Positions 18,431 through 26,874 of a DNA stretch of 54,547 nucleotides are shown here, piece after piece. A program made the position numbers and the translations under genes. The notes under the pieces are model-generated. The model did not search any database, was not told the DNA's origin, and saw only the letters and a list, made by a program, of their open reading frames with translations. This DNA comes from Caballeronia sordidicola (GTDB lineage: Bacteria > Pseudomonadota > Gammaproteobacteria > Burkholderiales > Burkholderiaceae). The DNA lies in the NCBI RefSeq assembly GCF_002220365.1, contig NZ_MTHB01000247.1, positions 1 to 54,547 of the forward strand, written 5' to 3'. Numbering within the stretch: position 1 is the first letter of the stretch; each line of letters starts with the position of its first letter.

Positions 18431-18639
18431 TTGGGTTCTCCTATCTCAAGTGGTACGTGTCAGAACTTCCACTTTGGCACATCTGATGCCGTCGGTTGCG
18501 AGAACCCACCTTTCTTTACCCATCTCGCCGAACCGCTTCAGTTGCAAGCCCTTACGGGGGGAGGCGTCCATTCCATTTCTGGGAGTCCGCAACTCTTTAT
18601 TCACCCCTGTTGCCACGCCGCGTCTTGCTTCACGCCATT

Positions 18640-18996
18640 CTGCAAGACCGACTAATGCGCTGCACCGTCGGATCATCGACTTTGTCCACGCGAAATACGA
18701 CGGCGCAAGCCCGGGTGGTAAATCTTCGCCCCTTCCATTGCGACGCCCTTGTAACCGCGATCCACGATTGCCATTTCGGGACTTACACCACTCAAGATTG
18801 CCGCTTGCTCCAAAGCCTCGGCCAGCGTGCGCCGATCGGTAAGCATTGCCCGGCATCGAGCGAGCGCCAATGGCCAGTCCTTCTTTGTAAGTCGTCGTGA
18901 TCGACACCTTCACGCCAATTTCATACGATGTACGAACCTTTCCTCCGGCCAAACATTCGACTTCCGATGCGTGCAGCGCGTAGAGCTTGTTTTTGT
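18640..18996 (-). pseudogene. IS5-family transposase, 3' part of an interrupted gene
   Basis: Minus-strand sequence reads KNKLYALHASEVECLAGGKVRTSYEIGVKVSITTTYKEGLAIGARSMPGN, then after a frameshift RRTLAEALEQAAILSGVSPEMAIVDRGYKGVAMEGAKIYHPG and MIRR. It joins in frame to the 5' part at 21163-21872 once the ISL3 element and the group II intron are removed; the junction codons then read Gln-Ser-Pro-Lys-Asp-Lys-Asn-Lys-Leu. The 3' end is lost near 18640, next to the IS110 copy. Confidence 0.85.
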
Positions 18997-20429
18997 GGCT
19001 ATTTCAAAAGTGGAGTGGGTAATGCGGCTTACGAGGCATGTGGGTTGAAGGCTGAGAAGTCGAGCTTGCCGGCGATGAGGAACAGCACGGTTCGCATGGA
19101 TTTGAAGCTGGTGTATCCGCGTGCCTTGCGCTTGGCCGCCTGAAACAGGCCGTTGATGGCTTCAATGAAGCCATTGGTCTGGCGCGTCTGGGCCCACGCG
19201 ACGATGCCGTCGAAATGACGAAGAATCATGCGTGCGACATCCTTCATGGGCTCGACCTTGGAACGCATGACGCCAGTGCACCACCGGCGCAACATCTTGG
19301 AGAGCACATGGATCTGTTTGCGATCGAGAATCTCGCGCAGCTGCTCGCGGTACATCCAGGCACGGGCGGTGCGGTTGGTGGTGTACTGGCTGATCAGCGC
19401 CTCAAGATCGGTCAGTTGAGCGAGATTCAACTTGTCAGCATCCTTGAGCAACGACCAGCGCATGCCCTTCAATGCGGGATCGGTTTTCTGCTGCTCGCGG
19501 CGCACACCATCGAGGGCTTTGGACGCGTGCGCAATCACGTGAAACTTGTCGAGCGTTACGCGCGCATCGGGCAGATGCTCGTCCACGCCCTTGATGAAGG
19601 CGGGCGACATGTCGATGCTGACCGATTTGATCTGCGCAGGCGCGGCGTTGTGTTCCTCGAGGTGATTGGCAAAGCGTTCGACAACGCCGGCATCCTTGCC
19701 TGGCGTGACGAAGATCACGCGCCTGCGGTCCATGTCGGCGACCAGCGAGACATAGTCGTGGCCACGTCGGCACGAGGTTTCGTCAATGGCCACCGCGGTG
19801 AGCTCGGACAAATCAGTCGCGGCCACCGCGAGGTTCACGTAACGATCACAGATGGCCTTCACGCGATACCACGACAGGTTCACCAGGCGGGCCGCCGCCG
19901 CAAAAGTCATCTCTCGGCGCAGCGTCAGCACGAGCGCTTCAAACAGCAGCATAAAGCCAAACAGCAGCGTAAAGCCATCCAGTTTGCCCATCCAGTCGGG
20001 TTCCACGAGCCGCACCGAGCCGTCCGGCAGGCGCACACGCGGCACGCGTACCTCCAGATAACAGTCGAACTGGAAAAAGTTGAGGTGCCGCAGCCGTTTG
20101 ATGACCGTGTCGTGCACCGGGTGTTCGCCCGGCACCCCGGGGTAGGCAAACCGGCTGCCCGCGACAAAGTCCACGGCAATCGTCAGTTCCGTGCCGAAAT
20201 CGACACCTTGCACATACCACGGTGCCTTGATTCCCAAGGCGGCCTCAAAGAGTTGGGTTTGGTTCGTCATCGTTCGCTTGGTCTTGCAGGGCTGATTGCC
20301 GCATTCTGCCGCAACCAGCCCCGCTTCAGCTTGGTTACCCCACGCGCGTCAAGTGTTCGCTTCGCCGGGCTTGCGCCCGCACTTGACCCAGCAGTCCACC
20401 CACTCGAGATTCGAAAGAGGCGTTTTTGT
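18989..20429. mobile_element. ISL3-family insertion sequence with 8-bp target duplication
   Basis: The element spans 18997-20421. Its imperfect terminal repeats are GGCTATTTCAAAAGTGGAG... at the left and the complement of ...GATTCGAAAGAGGC at the right, agreeing at about 17 of 24 positions. It is flanked by a perfect 8-bp direct repeat, GTTTTTGT, at 18989-18996 and 20422-20429, the size expected for ISL3. The single gene inside is intact. The right copy of the repeat directly abuts the 5' end of the group II intron. Confidence 0.92.
19029..20270 (-). CDS. ISL3-family transposase
   Basis: A full-length 413-residue ISL3 transposase. An N-terminal zinc-finger-like region gives way to LRREMTFAAAARLVNLSWYRVKAI, the DDE core AVAIDETSCRRGHDYVSLVADM, SVSIDMSPAFIKGV with the second Asp, TLDKFHVIAHASKAL, and NGFIEAINGLFQAAKRKARGY with the Glu. 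No frameshift or stop is seen and the element has intact ends, so it is likely the most recently active element of this cluster. Confidence 0.95.
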   Translation of the reverse strand: MTNQTQLFEAALGIKAPWYVQGVDFGTELTIAVDFVAGSRFAYPGVPGEHPVHDTVIKRLRHLNFFQFDCYLEVRVPRVRLPDGSVRLVEPDWMGKLDGFTLLFGFMLLFEALVLTLRREMTFAAAARLVNLSWYRVKAICDRYVNLAVAATDLSELTAVAIDETSCRRGHDYVSLVADMDRRRVIFVTPGKDAGVVERFANHLEEHNAAPAQIKSVSIDMSPAFIKGVDEHLPDARVTLDKFHVIAHASKALDGVRREQQKTDPALKGMRWSLLKDADKLNLAQLTDLEALISQYTTNRTARAWMYREQLREILDRKQIHVLSKMLRRWCTGVMRSKVEPMKDVARMILRHFDGIVAWAQTRQTNGFIEAINGLFQAAKRKARGYTSFKSMRTVLFLIAGKLDFSAFNPHAS

Positions 20430-21162
20430 GTGCGACACGTGTCACCGTCTACCGGACGCAAATCGGCAAGGGTAGTAGACGGCAAAGCTTTATTCTTGCC
20501 TTGTCACATTCAGCATTTAAGGATTGGAAGTTGAAGCCGTGACCTGCTCTACGACCGGCAGTTGCCTACCCGGACGTGCGCGATTGGCAACGATCGCGTT
20601 CGAAGCTCCGGGGACAATGTACCCTTCAGAAGACGGTTCACCCTGGCGAGAGCACGTCGTCGCGAGCGCTACCGGGGGAGAGACAGACGCTAAACGGACA
20701 GGCGTAACGAAGTCAAGCTGCGTCGGCAAGTATGGGAACGTGGTAAGCCTAATTCCCTGCCCCAGTTCATGGCCTCGAACAAGGCAGGTGACCCGCCAGG
20801 GGATCTGTTGGGGAAGCAGGTATGAGAACGCGGAGAAAGCGAACGGAAGGCTGAAACGGGCTGTATAGGGGTTCAAGATTTGCGCTGATCCGAAAGGGTG
20901 CAGACTTCCGTGTGGTGCTGTTGTCGCAGGTCCATATTTGAGAATCATCGGGGGCAGCTAGTGAGTGACCGTTGCAAGACGGTTTAGCGCTCCTCGTCTC
21001 AGCGATGAGGCGAATCAACAATGTGACCGCCTGCGAAGGCTCGCGCGGTTGGCGAGACCGCGTCAGCACGACGCTTAATGCTGGGCGAGCGGAGTGCGGT
21101 GAAAAGTCGCACGCTCCGTTCTTCGGGGGCCCCACGTCCGAGAGGGCGCGGGGCTACTCTCT
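20430..21162 (+). ncRNA. ORF-less group II intron
   Basis: The 733-nt segment starts GTGCGAC, the conserved 5' end of group II introns. Domain I features such as GGGAACGTGGTAAGCCTAATT and GCGGAGAAAGCGAACGGAAG follow. Domain V is at 21087-21121: GAGCGGAG pairs with CTCCGTTC and TGCG with CGCA, with a CG bulge and the catalytic AGC triad; the cap is GAAAA instead of GAAA. A domain VI-like GC stem (about 21129-21154) precedes CTACTCTCT, placing the presumed branch A seven nt from the 3' end. Exon joining restores the IS5 transposase frame. There is no reverse transcriptase ORF, so splicing or mobility would need a protein in trans. The intron lies antisense to the interrupted gene. Confidence 0.85.
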
Positions 21163-21872
21163 CCTTGGGGCTCTGTGACAGAATCCGCTTCATCGGGTAA
21201 TAAGTTCCAGCAGAGCCGTGCGACCCCGCTCAGACGTTCGGTCGATCTGCCGGTCGACATCGCGCAACACCCGGCCCACGCGCGAGCGCAAGTTGCACAA
21301 CGCTTTCCTATTCGCTTGTACTGCTTGGCGTACGCATAGCGGCCAATCTGCAGTGCCAGGCGCGGCGCCTCCCGATTGTGGATCTGTCTGAGCTTGACTC
21401 CGTTGCGCGCGGCAGTTTTGAACAAATGTACACGGCACCGCTCCAGCAGACGCGAAACGGTTGGATGGGCGATTGCCTTGGGCGTAACCGTCGTGTCGAG
21501 AATCATGCGTTTCACGCACGATGCCTTGATCATGCTCGCACGTTTGGCCGCTCCAATCGTTGCCGCTAATAGCTCTTCGATACCGCTTCACTGAGGCGCT
21601 TTGCGCCAACGCGTCAAGCTCGACGGATCGATCGGTGGCTCCGTTTAAAGAAACTTCTCGCCAGTGAAGACCTGCAAGTAGGGATTCCCGACCAATTGCC
21701 ACACGACTTCTTCATCAGTCGGATCGAAGCGTGTAGCAGATAAAGCAGGGCGGGCGATCTGGCGCGGTGATGTCGCCGTTCGTCCCGCGCGGGAGACGAC
21801 CTCTCGCTCATCGCTGTGCCTAGTTGCGCACAATCAATCAGCCCAGCCAAGCGCACTGGCGAATGCAGGGAT
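21163..21872 (-). pseudogene. IS5-family transposase, 5' part of an interrupted gene
   Basis: The minus strand encodes the N-terminal two-thirds of an IS5-type transposase over several frames: RLAGLIDCAQLG, DPTDEEVVWQLVGNPYLQVFTGE, IDPSSLTRW, MILDTTVTPKAIAHPTVSRLLERCR, AARNGVKLRQIHNREAPRLALQIGRYAYAKQYKRI, LRSRVGRVLRDVDRQIDRTSERGRTALLELI and MKRILSQSPK. Several frameshifts show it was already decayed. The last exon base adjoins the group II intron; the rest of the gene lies at 18640-18996. Confidence 0.85.
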
Positions 21873-21925
21873 TGTTAAGGGCGAACTAATTAAATTAGTC
21901 ACGCGCGCGACTCTACGTATTACGA

Positions 21926-22867
21926 TCACGTAACCGCGTTCGCAAACAGCTTAAGATATGGTTCGAATGATTCTTGCGTACGTAGCGAGATGAAAATAAT
22001 ATGACTTTCTCTAGGGTCGCAAACTCGTGGACCGACACCACCGTAGTCGATCCAACCGGCCACTTTTTGCACCACGACTTGCCGGTTTGGAGCCTCGTCC
22101 GTAAATACGATTCCTTTTGCCCGTAAAATCCATGGAGGCAGTAGATCAAAAGCTTTGCGCAATTTCTCTAATGAGAAGATGCGATCCACGTGAAAGTGCC
22201 AGGAGACGAATTGCAGACTGTGCGCGCGATCAGCTCCCAAGTGCCAGCTCGAGAAGTCAATACCTTTGACACAACCGTGGGCCAGATCATCCAAGATCAC
22301 TTCGGGTGGCACCTTGCCCGCCACCGCTTCAAGGCGGGGAACACCCGGCGATATCTCGTCCAGCCACGCATTTAGACCGCTAAGGGCATCGGTAGAAACC
22401 AGATCAGATTTATTAACAATTAACACATCCGCGGCCCTAATTTGCCTTAGTATGGTGTCTTCCAAGTAGGGATCTTGAGCATGTGTCTGAATGTGGGCTG
22501 CGTCAACTACCACCGCGATCGCGCGAAGCTTCAGGAATTGTCCAATTTGTCCGATTTGGGCGAGCTTACCAGGATCGGCGACGCCGCTCGTCTCAATTAG
22601 AACGGCATCGGGCGGACTTGCAGATTTCAATAATTTTAATAGCGTTACATAAATATTCGGGCCGAACTCGCAGCAAACACAGCCATTGGCTAGACTAATA
22701 ATGCTATCAGCGTTCCCAACTATCAGCTTTTCGTCAATATTAACTGCACCAAAATCGTTTACTATTATCGCAAGCCGACGGCCGTTTGATGCATTCAACA
22801 AATGGTTAAGCAACGTTGTTTTGCCGGCTCCAAGAAAACCGCCGATTATCGTTAAACCTGTCTGCAC
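21926..22867 (-). CDS. CobW/COG0523-family GTPase, putative metallochaperone
   Basis: A G3E-family P-loop GTPase of 313 residues. Walker A GGFLGAGKTTLLNHLL stands near the N-terminus, then the metal-binding CxCC-type motif NGCVCCE, the VLIETSGVADPGKL switch region, and VLIVNKSDLVS as the NKxD specificity motif. The C-terminal CobW_C domain follows (LQFVSWHFHVDRIFSLEKL). The GTG at 22867 with a GAGG site upstream is preferred over an ATG at 22939, since it starts directly at the GTPase domain. The gene follows the amidohydrolase closely on the same strand, so delivery of a metal to that hydrolase is the obvious suggestion. Confidence 0.88.
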   Translation of the reverse strand: MQTGLTIIGGFLGAGKTTLLNHLLNASNGRRLAIIVNDFGAVNIDEKLIVGNADSIISLANGCVCCEFGPNIYVTLLKLLKSASPPDAVLIETSGVADPGKLAQIGQIGQFLKLRAIAVVVDAAHIQTHAQDPYLEDTILRQIRAADVLIVNKSDLVSTDALSGLNAWLDEISPGVPRLEAVAGKVPPEVILDDLAHGCVKGIDFSSWHLGADRAHSLQFVSWHFHVDRIFSLEKLRKAFDLLPPWILRAKGIVFTDEAPNRQVVVQKVAGWIDYGGVGPRVCDPRESHIIFISLRTQESFEPYLKLFANAVT

Positions 22868-22939
22868 TTTAATGCCTCGATTGCAATGGGTGGTTTTCCT
22901 ATATCTATCCGCAATGCGCTGGCGAATCACGCCCTTCAT

Positions 22940-24589
22940 TTACGATTCAGATTGCCGCTTTTTCGGAAAATAGACGCCACCTACGACAGTTCCGGAAACG
23001 GCGATGTCTTTCAGGAACTCCGGCAAAACCGAATATGGGTCATCGTCCAGTATCGCAAAGTCCGCGTGCTTACCGGGAGATATGCTTCCTATCTGATCGT
23101 CCAACTGTAAGGACCGCGCAGCTCCCATGGTAATAGCATAAAGCGCTTCGTCCAGTGATAGCCTCTCTTCACTTCCGAGAAGGCGTCCGCTTGAAGTGGT
23201 TCTGTTAATTGACACCCAAGCCGTGAATAATGGCGCTAAGGGCGTCACGGGCGCGTCGGAATGGATCGAAATTGTCACTCCTGCCTTAAGTGCCGAAGCT
23301 GCGGCGTTTAAACACCCAGCGCGATGAGAGCCCAAGGTCGTTTCGTAATGAACATCACCATAGTAATATATATGGTTGGTGAATAGATTGGCGGAGATCC
23401 CGAGACACGCAAGGCGTCGAAACTGTGAGACATCCATCATCTGACAATGTTGGAAAGTGTGTTTCAGTCGGGTCTGCGGGCTTTCCCTCTGAACCTTTTC
23501 AAAGACCTCCAGAGCTAATTCGGACGCTTCGTCGCCATTAACATGGACGTGAATTTGATACCCCGCATCATGGAACGCCCTGACCTTGGAGTAAAGCTCT
23601 GCCGGCGGCATGTTCCATAGTCCATTCGGGGCACCATTGAAGTAACCGGGCTTTTTGATGCGGGCAGTAAATGCTGTGATTGCGCCGTCAGTAATGAGTT
23701 TAACGCGTCCCAAATGTAATTTCTCATTTCCGTAACCGATGGCCTCAGCGATACGTTTGAGTTGCGGTGCGGGGTCACCGGGCCTACCCAAGAACAAGGG
23801 AACGAGCCGAAGCGGAAAGGCATCGCTGGTCGTTACGCGCTGTAATATTCGCAGCGTTTCTCCGCTGAGCAAATTGGCCATGTCGCAGGCTGTGGTCACC
23901 CCGGCACGTCTTGCAACACTCGCGTAGTCCCAGATGTCCGTTTCCGTGGGGTCAGCAAACAATAGATCTACGTTCAACGACGCCATGACGAGCTGCATTA
24001 GCGCGAATTCCCGAATCTCGCCGGTCGGTGATCCCGCCTCATCGCTAACTAGCCCCTCTGCAGTAACCGTCCGGTCTATCCCGGCCGCGTGAAGTGCCGC
24101 CGAGTTAATATTCAACGCGTGGAAGGTATTGTGCAACACTAAGACGGGTCTAGTCGTCGACACTTCGTCTAAGTGATTCGCTGTCATATGGATCCCCCCG
24201 AAGTATAAGGGATCAAAACCCCAACCTAATAGAGGTTCCGCTTTCTCAACGCACAAATGCTGTGCGTCTTGCAATCGCTCGATCACCGCGTCGAGCGATT
24301 TTAGTCCCGGCCATCGTTCACCATTCGGGCCTTCTCGATCGAAGAAACCGAGATAGCACATCCTCCAGACGCTCCCAGCGGCGATGTGCGCATGACCCTC
24401 CACAAAGCCTGGCAAAATCACCTTTTGAGCGAATTGGTCTACAACTTGAGCGCCCGAGATAAAGCGTAAATCTTCGATCTCGCCAACCTGCAAGATTCGT
24501 CCGTCGAGCACCGCAACGGCGTTGGCGAACGGCATGTCCGGTTCCATTGTAATCACTCGCCGTGCCCGATATACCTCTATATCCGCCAT
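22940..24589 (-). CDS. YtcJ/NfdA-like metal-dependent amidohydrolase
   Basis: A 549-residue amidohydrolase family 3 protein. The N-terminal beta-sandwich (ARRVITMEPDMPFANAVAVLDGRILQVG) leads to VILPGFVEGHAHI, the HxH metal site. Further family signs are GRVKLITDGAITA, YQIHVHVNGDEASELAL, KHTFQHCQMMD, the ISIHSDAPVTPL catalytic Asp region, and the closing GSISPGKHADFAILDDDPY. Relatives hydrolyse N-substituted formamides and other amides. The ATG at 24589 is chosen for its GGAGG site 8 nt upstream. It has no secretion signal and is probably cytoplasmic. It heads the amidohydrolase-GTPase pair, with porin and transporter upstream on the same strand. Confidence 0.9.
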   Translation of the reverse strand: MADIEVYRARRVITMEPDMPFANAVAVLDGRILQVGEIEDLRFISGAQVVDQFAQKVILPGFVEGHAHIAAGSVWRMCYLGFFDREGPNGERWPGLKSLDAVIERLQDAQHLCVEKAEPLLGWGFDPLYFGGIHMTANHLDEVSTTRPVLVLHNTFHALNINSAALHAAGIDRTVTAEGLVSDEAGSPTGEIREFALMQLVMASLNVDLLFADPTETDIWDYASVARRAGVTTACDMANLLSGETLRILQRVTTSDAFPLRLVPLFLGRPGDPAPQLKRIAEAIGYGNEKLHLGRVKLITDGAITAFTARIKKPGYFNGAPNGLWNMPPAELYSKVRAFHDAGYQIHVHVNGDEASELALEVFEKVQRESPQTRLKHTFQHCQMMDVSQFRRLACLGISANLFTNHIYYYGDVHYETTLGSHRAGCLNAAASALKAGVTISIHSDAPVTPLAPLFTAWVSINRTTSSGRLLGSEERLSLDEALYAITMGAARSLQLDDQIGSISPGKHADFAILDDDPYSVLPEFLKDIAVSGTVVGGVYFPKKRQSES

Positions 24590-24957
24590 GCACAAATCCT
24601 CCAGTTAACGATCCAAAAGCTAATTATCCGACGTTCTGATCACGCATCACCGTTACGTATTTCCGCTCAACAACTTTGGTCCGAGTTCAGGGTATTCCGG
24701 CTGCAAGGCCGCTGTAACGGGCCCACCGGGTGAATCGACGCGCGGGGCCGAACATTACTTTCCGGCCGACATATGAAAACCGACGGCCCGTCATTCAATG
24801 CGCTAGCTGGCGGCAACGCAAATTGGCTGCGTTTTCTTTGATATCCGTTTCGTCGGATGGGCTTCGGCGATCTTATCGGACACCGGGCGCGGATTGGGAT
24901 TTCCAGTTCTGCGTCCCGGGCAGCTTCTTAGGGAATTCGCCTCTTAGTATGACCACC
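24590..24957. other. Intergenic region upstream of the amidohydrolase
   Basis: No gene is supported. The stretch should contain the promoter of the amidohydrolase-GTPase pair. No clear operator dyad or terminator was found. Confidence 0.4.
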
Positions 24958-25326
24958 CTACTGCCCGCCGAACCGATTCATCGGCACATGCACAGTGAGA
25001 CGATTATCAACCGCCGTGACTCCCGGTACCGCCTGCGATACCTTAATGGCAGCGTCGACGTCCGTCTGGGCTGGCACGGCGCCGGTTAAGGAGACGACAC
25101 CGCTTTTGGCCCGAACACGAATATTCGAGAAACTGTACCCCGAGCGTTTGCCCCGTCTTAGCGCGACGCGGACATCTTTGGCAAGCTGAGTATCATCGAC
25201 ATTCGACGTGCCAATAGGACTAGCAATTGGCGAAGATGAGGTTTGGCCGGGATCCCTCGTCTGGGCATACAATTGGGAGCATATAGAAAATATGACGGCA
25301 AACTGTGCAACTTTCGAAAACTGCAT
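24958..25326 (-). CDS. BON-domain periplasmic protein
   Basis: A 122-residue protein with an N-terminal signal peptide (MQFSKVAQFAVIFSICSQLYAQ) and one BON domain: DTQLAKDVRVALRRGKRSGYSFSNIRVRAKSGVVSLTGAVPAQTDVDAAIKVSQAVPGVTAVDNRLTV, with the conserved GVVSLTG and PGVTAVDNRL. BON proteins act in the periplasm or at the outer membrane and bind lipid surfaces. AGGAGAAAAA precedes the ATG. It lies just downstream of the porin gene, so both may serve the envelope under the same conditions. Confidence 0.88.
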   Translation of the reverse strand: MQFSKVAQFAVIFSICSQLYAQTRDPGQTSSSPIASPIGTSNVDDTQLAKDVRVALRRGKRSGYSFSNIRVRAKSGVVSLTGAVPAQTDVDAAIKVSQAVPGVTAVDNRLTVHVPMNRFGGQ

Positions 25327-25385
25327 AACTTTTTCTCCTGGTCGTGGGTCGATGTAAATCGATCCCTACGGGTGCCAACTGTGAT

Positions 25386-26585
25386 TCAAAAATTATGATA
25401 AATGCCAATCGATGCAGTAACTGGAGTTTGTCCGGTCAAAGGAACGGTGGTTCCGGGCTGTGTGGGAAGTGGATTATTATTCAAAAGCACGGTGGAAATG
25501 CCGTAGTTTCTGATAAAACCCGCCCTTGCGTACAGCGCAGTTCGCTTCGACAAAATGTAGTCGTAACCGAGCATCACACCAACGGCAGAATCTTTAGCGG
25601 GAATTTTCTCACTATCTCGCACGCCGGATGTGTCCCGGTAAACAACGGAAGCACGGAAAACATTTTGTACCAACGGTAAAATTCCTCCTACCGTATAGAC
25701 GCGGGCAATGCCATCGGCTGCAAAATGCGGGCTATACTGCCCGACGTAAGCGTCTAAAACGAATGAACCGCAATCGTAGACGCCGCCTATGCTATATAAG
25801 TCATTCCGGATCGTTTGGGCCGACTGACCCGCGTTTACAACGACGGGGCTGCTCCAGACTCGGTTGTACGTAGCAGCGACATATAATGGACCGCGGGCCC
25901 ACGAAACCAGCACGCCCTGGTTAGCGGCGAGCGGCGATACTCCCGTCGTGCCATTAAATGCGTAAAGAAATTCGGCGTTAAAACCTGCATAACGCGGGGT
26001 GTTCCAGGTTACTGAGTTTGCTACCCGTGGGGCCACCTGGCTCCCTCCGGGGCCCAGATCCGTGTTGTAGCCTATGCCTGACTTCGTTTGTACGCCAGCA
26101 TACCCGAGCCATGTGACCACAGAGTTGCTGCCGACCTCACCAAATGGATCGAAGAAGAGCGGCGTTCCAACACCGATTTGATTTCCGAAACGGACCTGAC
26201 CGAAAACCGTCGAATTGAGGCCAACCCACGCCTCTCGATTAAACATCGTTTGACTCGCTTGCAGGTTACCGTTGCTCGCATTGAAGCCGCTCTCCAAGTT
26301 GAACTCCGCTTTCAGCCCACCACCAAGGTCCTCTCGCCCGAACATACCGAACTTGGAAGTCCATTCTCCGCCGCTTTCAAGCTGGAAGAGGTGTTTACCA
26401 CCGACGCTCTGATAATTCATTCCTTCGTCCAACGAACCGTAAAGCGAAATTCCGTTGTTGGGGATACTGCCATTAAATTCCGGCAGCGATGCTACCAAGA
26501 CACTTGCATACGACGATGACTGGGCCAACGAATGACTCGATAACAAGACGGCTCCTGCCGCACTTAACGTTTTAACGTATTTCAT
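25386..26585 (-). CDS. Gram-negative general porin (OmpC/Burkholderia type)
   Basis: A 399-residue trimeric-porin-type protein. It has a signal peptide (MKYVKTLSAAGAVLLSSHSLAQ), then SLYGSLDEGMNYQS, the GSRWG-like segment WTSKFGMFGREDLGGGLKAEFNLESGFNASNG, FNREAWVGLNSTVFGQVRFGNQ, and alternating beta-strands up to a terminal Phe in GIYHNF, the outer-membrane insertion signal. It admits small hydrophilic solutes. Between the transporter and the hydrolase genes, all on one strand, it may provide entry for the hydrolase substrate. Confidence 0.95.
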   Translation of the reverse strand: MKYVKTLSAAGAVLLSSHSLAQSSSYASVLVASLPEFNGSIPNNGISLYGSLDEGMNYQSVGGKHLFQLESGGEWTSKFGMFGREDLGGGLKAEFNLESGFNASNGNLQASQTMFNREAWVGLNSTVFGQVRFGNQIGVGTPLFFDPFGEVGSNSVVTWLGYAGVQTKSGIGYNTDLGPGGSQVAPRVANSVTWNTPRYAGFNAEFLYAFNGTTGVSPLAANQGVLVSWARGPLYVAATYNRVWSSPVVVNAGQSAQTIRNDLYSIGGVYDCGSFVLDAYVGQYSPHFAADGIARVYTVGGILPLVQNVFRASVVYRDTSGVRDSEKIPAKDSAVGVMLGYDYILSKRTALYARAGFIRNYGISTVLLNNNPLPTQPGTTVPLTGQTPVTASIGIYHNF

Positions 26586-26874
26586 CTGTCTCTTCCATAT
26601 CGTTATTAATTAATAAAAGTGACATTCACTCGAATTCCAGCCCCCAATTTATGACGCAATCGAGCGAGCTAAAATCTGGTCAATTCCGTCTATCGAGCGT
26701 TGATGCTCAGATGGAATAAGACCGTAAGTTGTTCCCACCAACTTCAGGGTGATCCTCATTCGGCCCGCCGATCTTGGATCATGTCGCCGACACAACGCTT
26801 GCTGGATTCGTTCGCGACGATGGACTTCGGACGGTTATTACTTGAACTAAATCCAGCGTAAAAGGCGTTTCTTT

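Noticed and set aside
20430..20460. Reading the start of the intron as IS5 transposase codons (Arg-Val-Ala-His before Lys-Asn-Lys)
   Set aside because: Upstream codons soon hit a stop and do not match the family, whereas removing the intron gives the expected Gln-Ser-Pro-Lys-Asp-Lys-Asn-Lys junction.
19215..20534. 439-residue frame opposite the ISL3 transposase
   Set aside because: It is His/Arg-rich and mirrors the real transposase on the other strand; high GC third positions create such long antisense frames.
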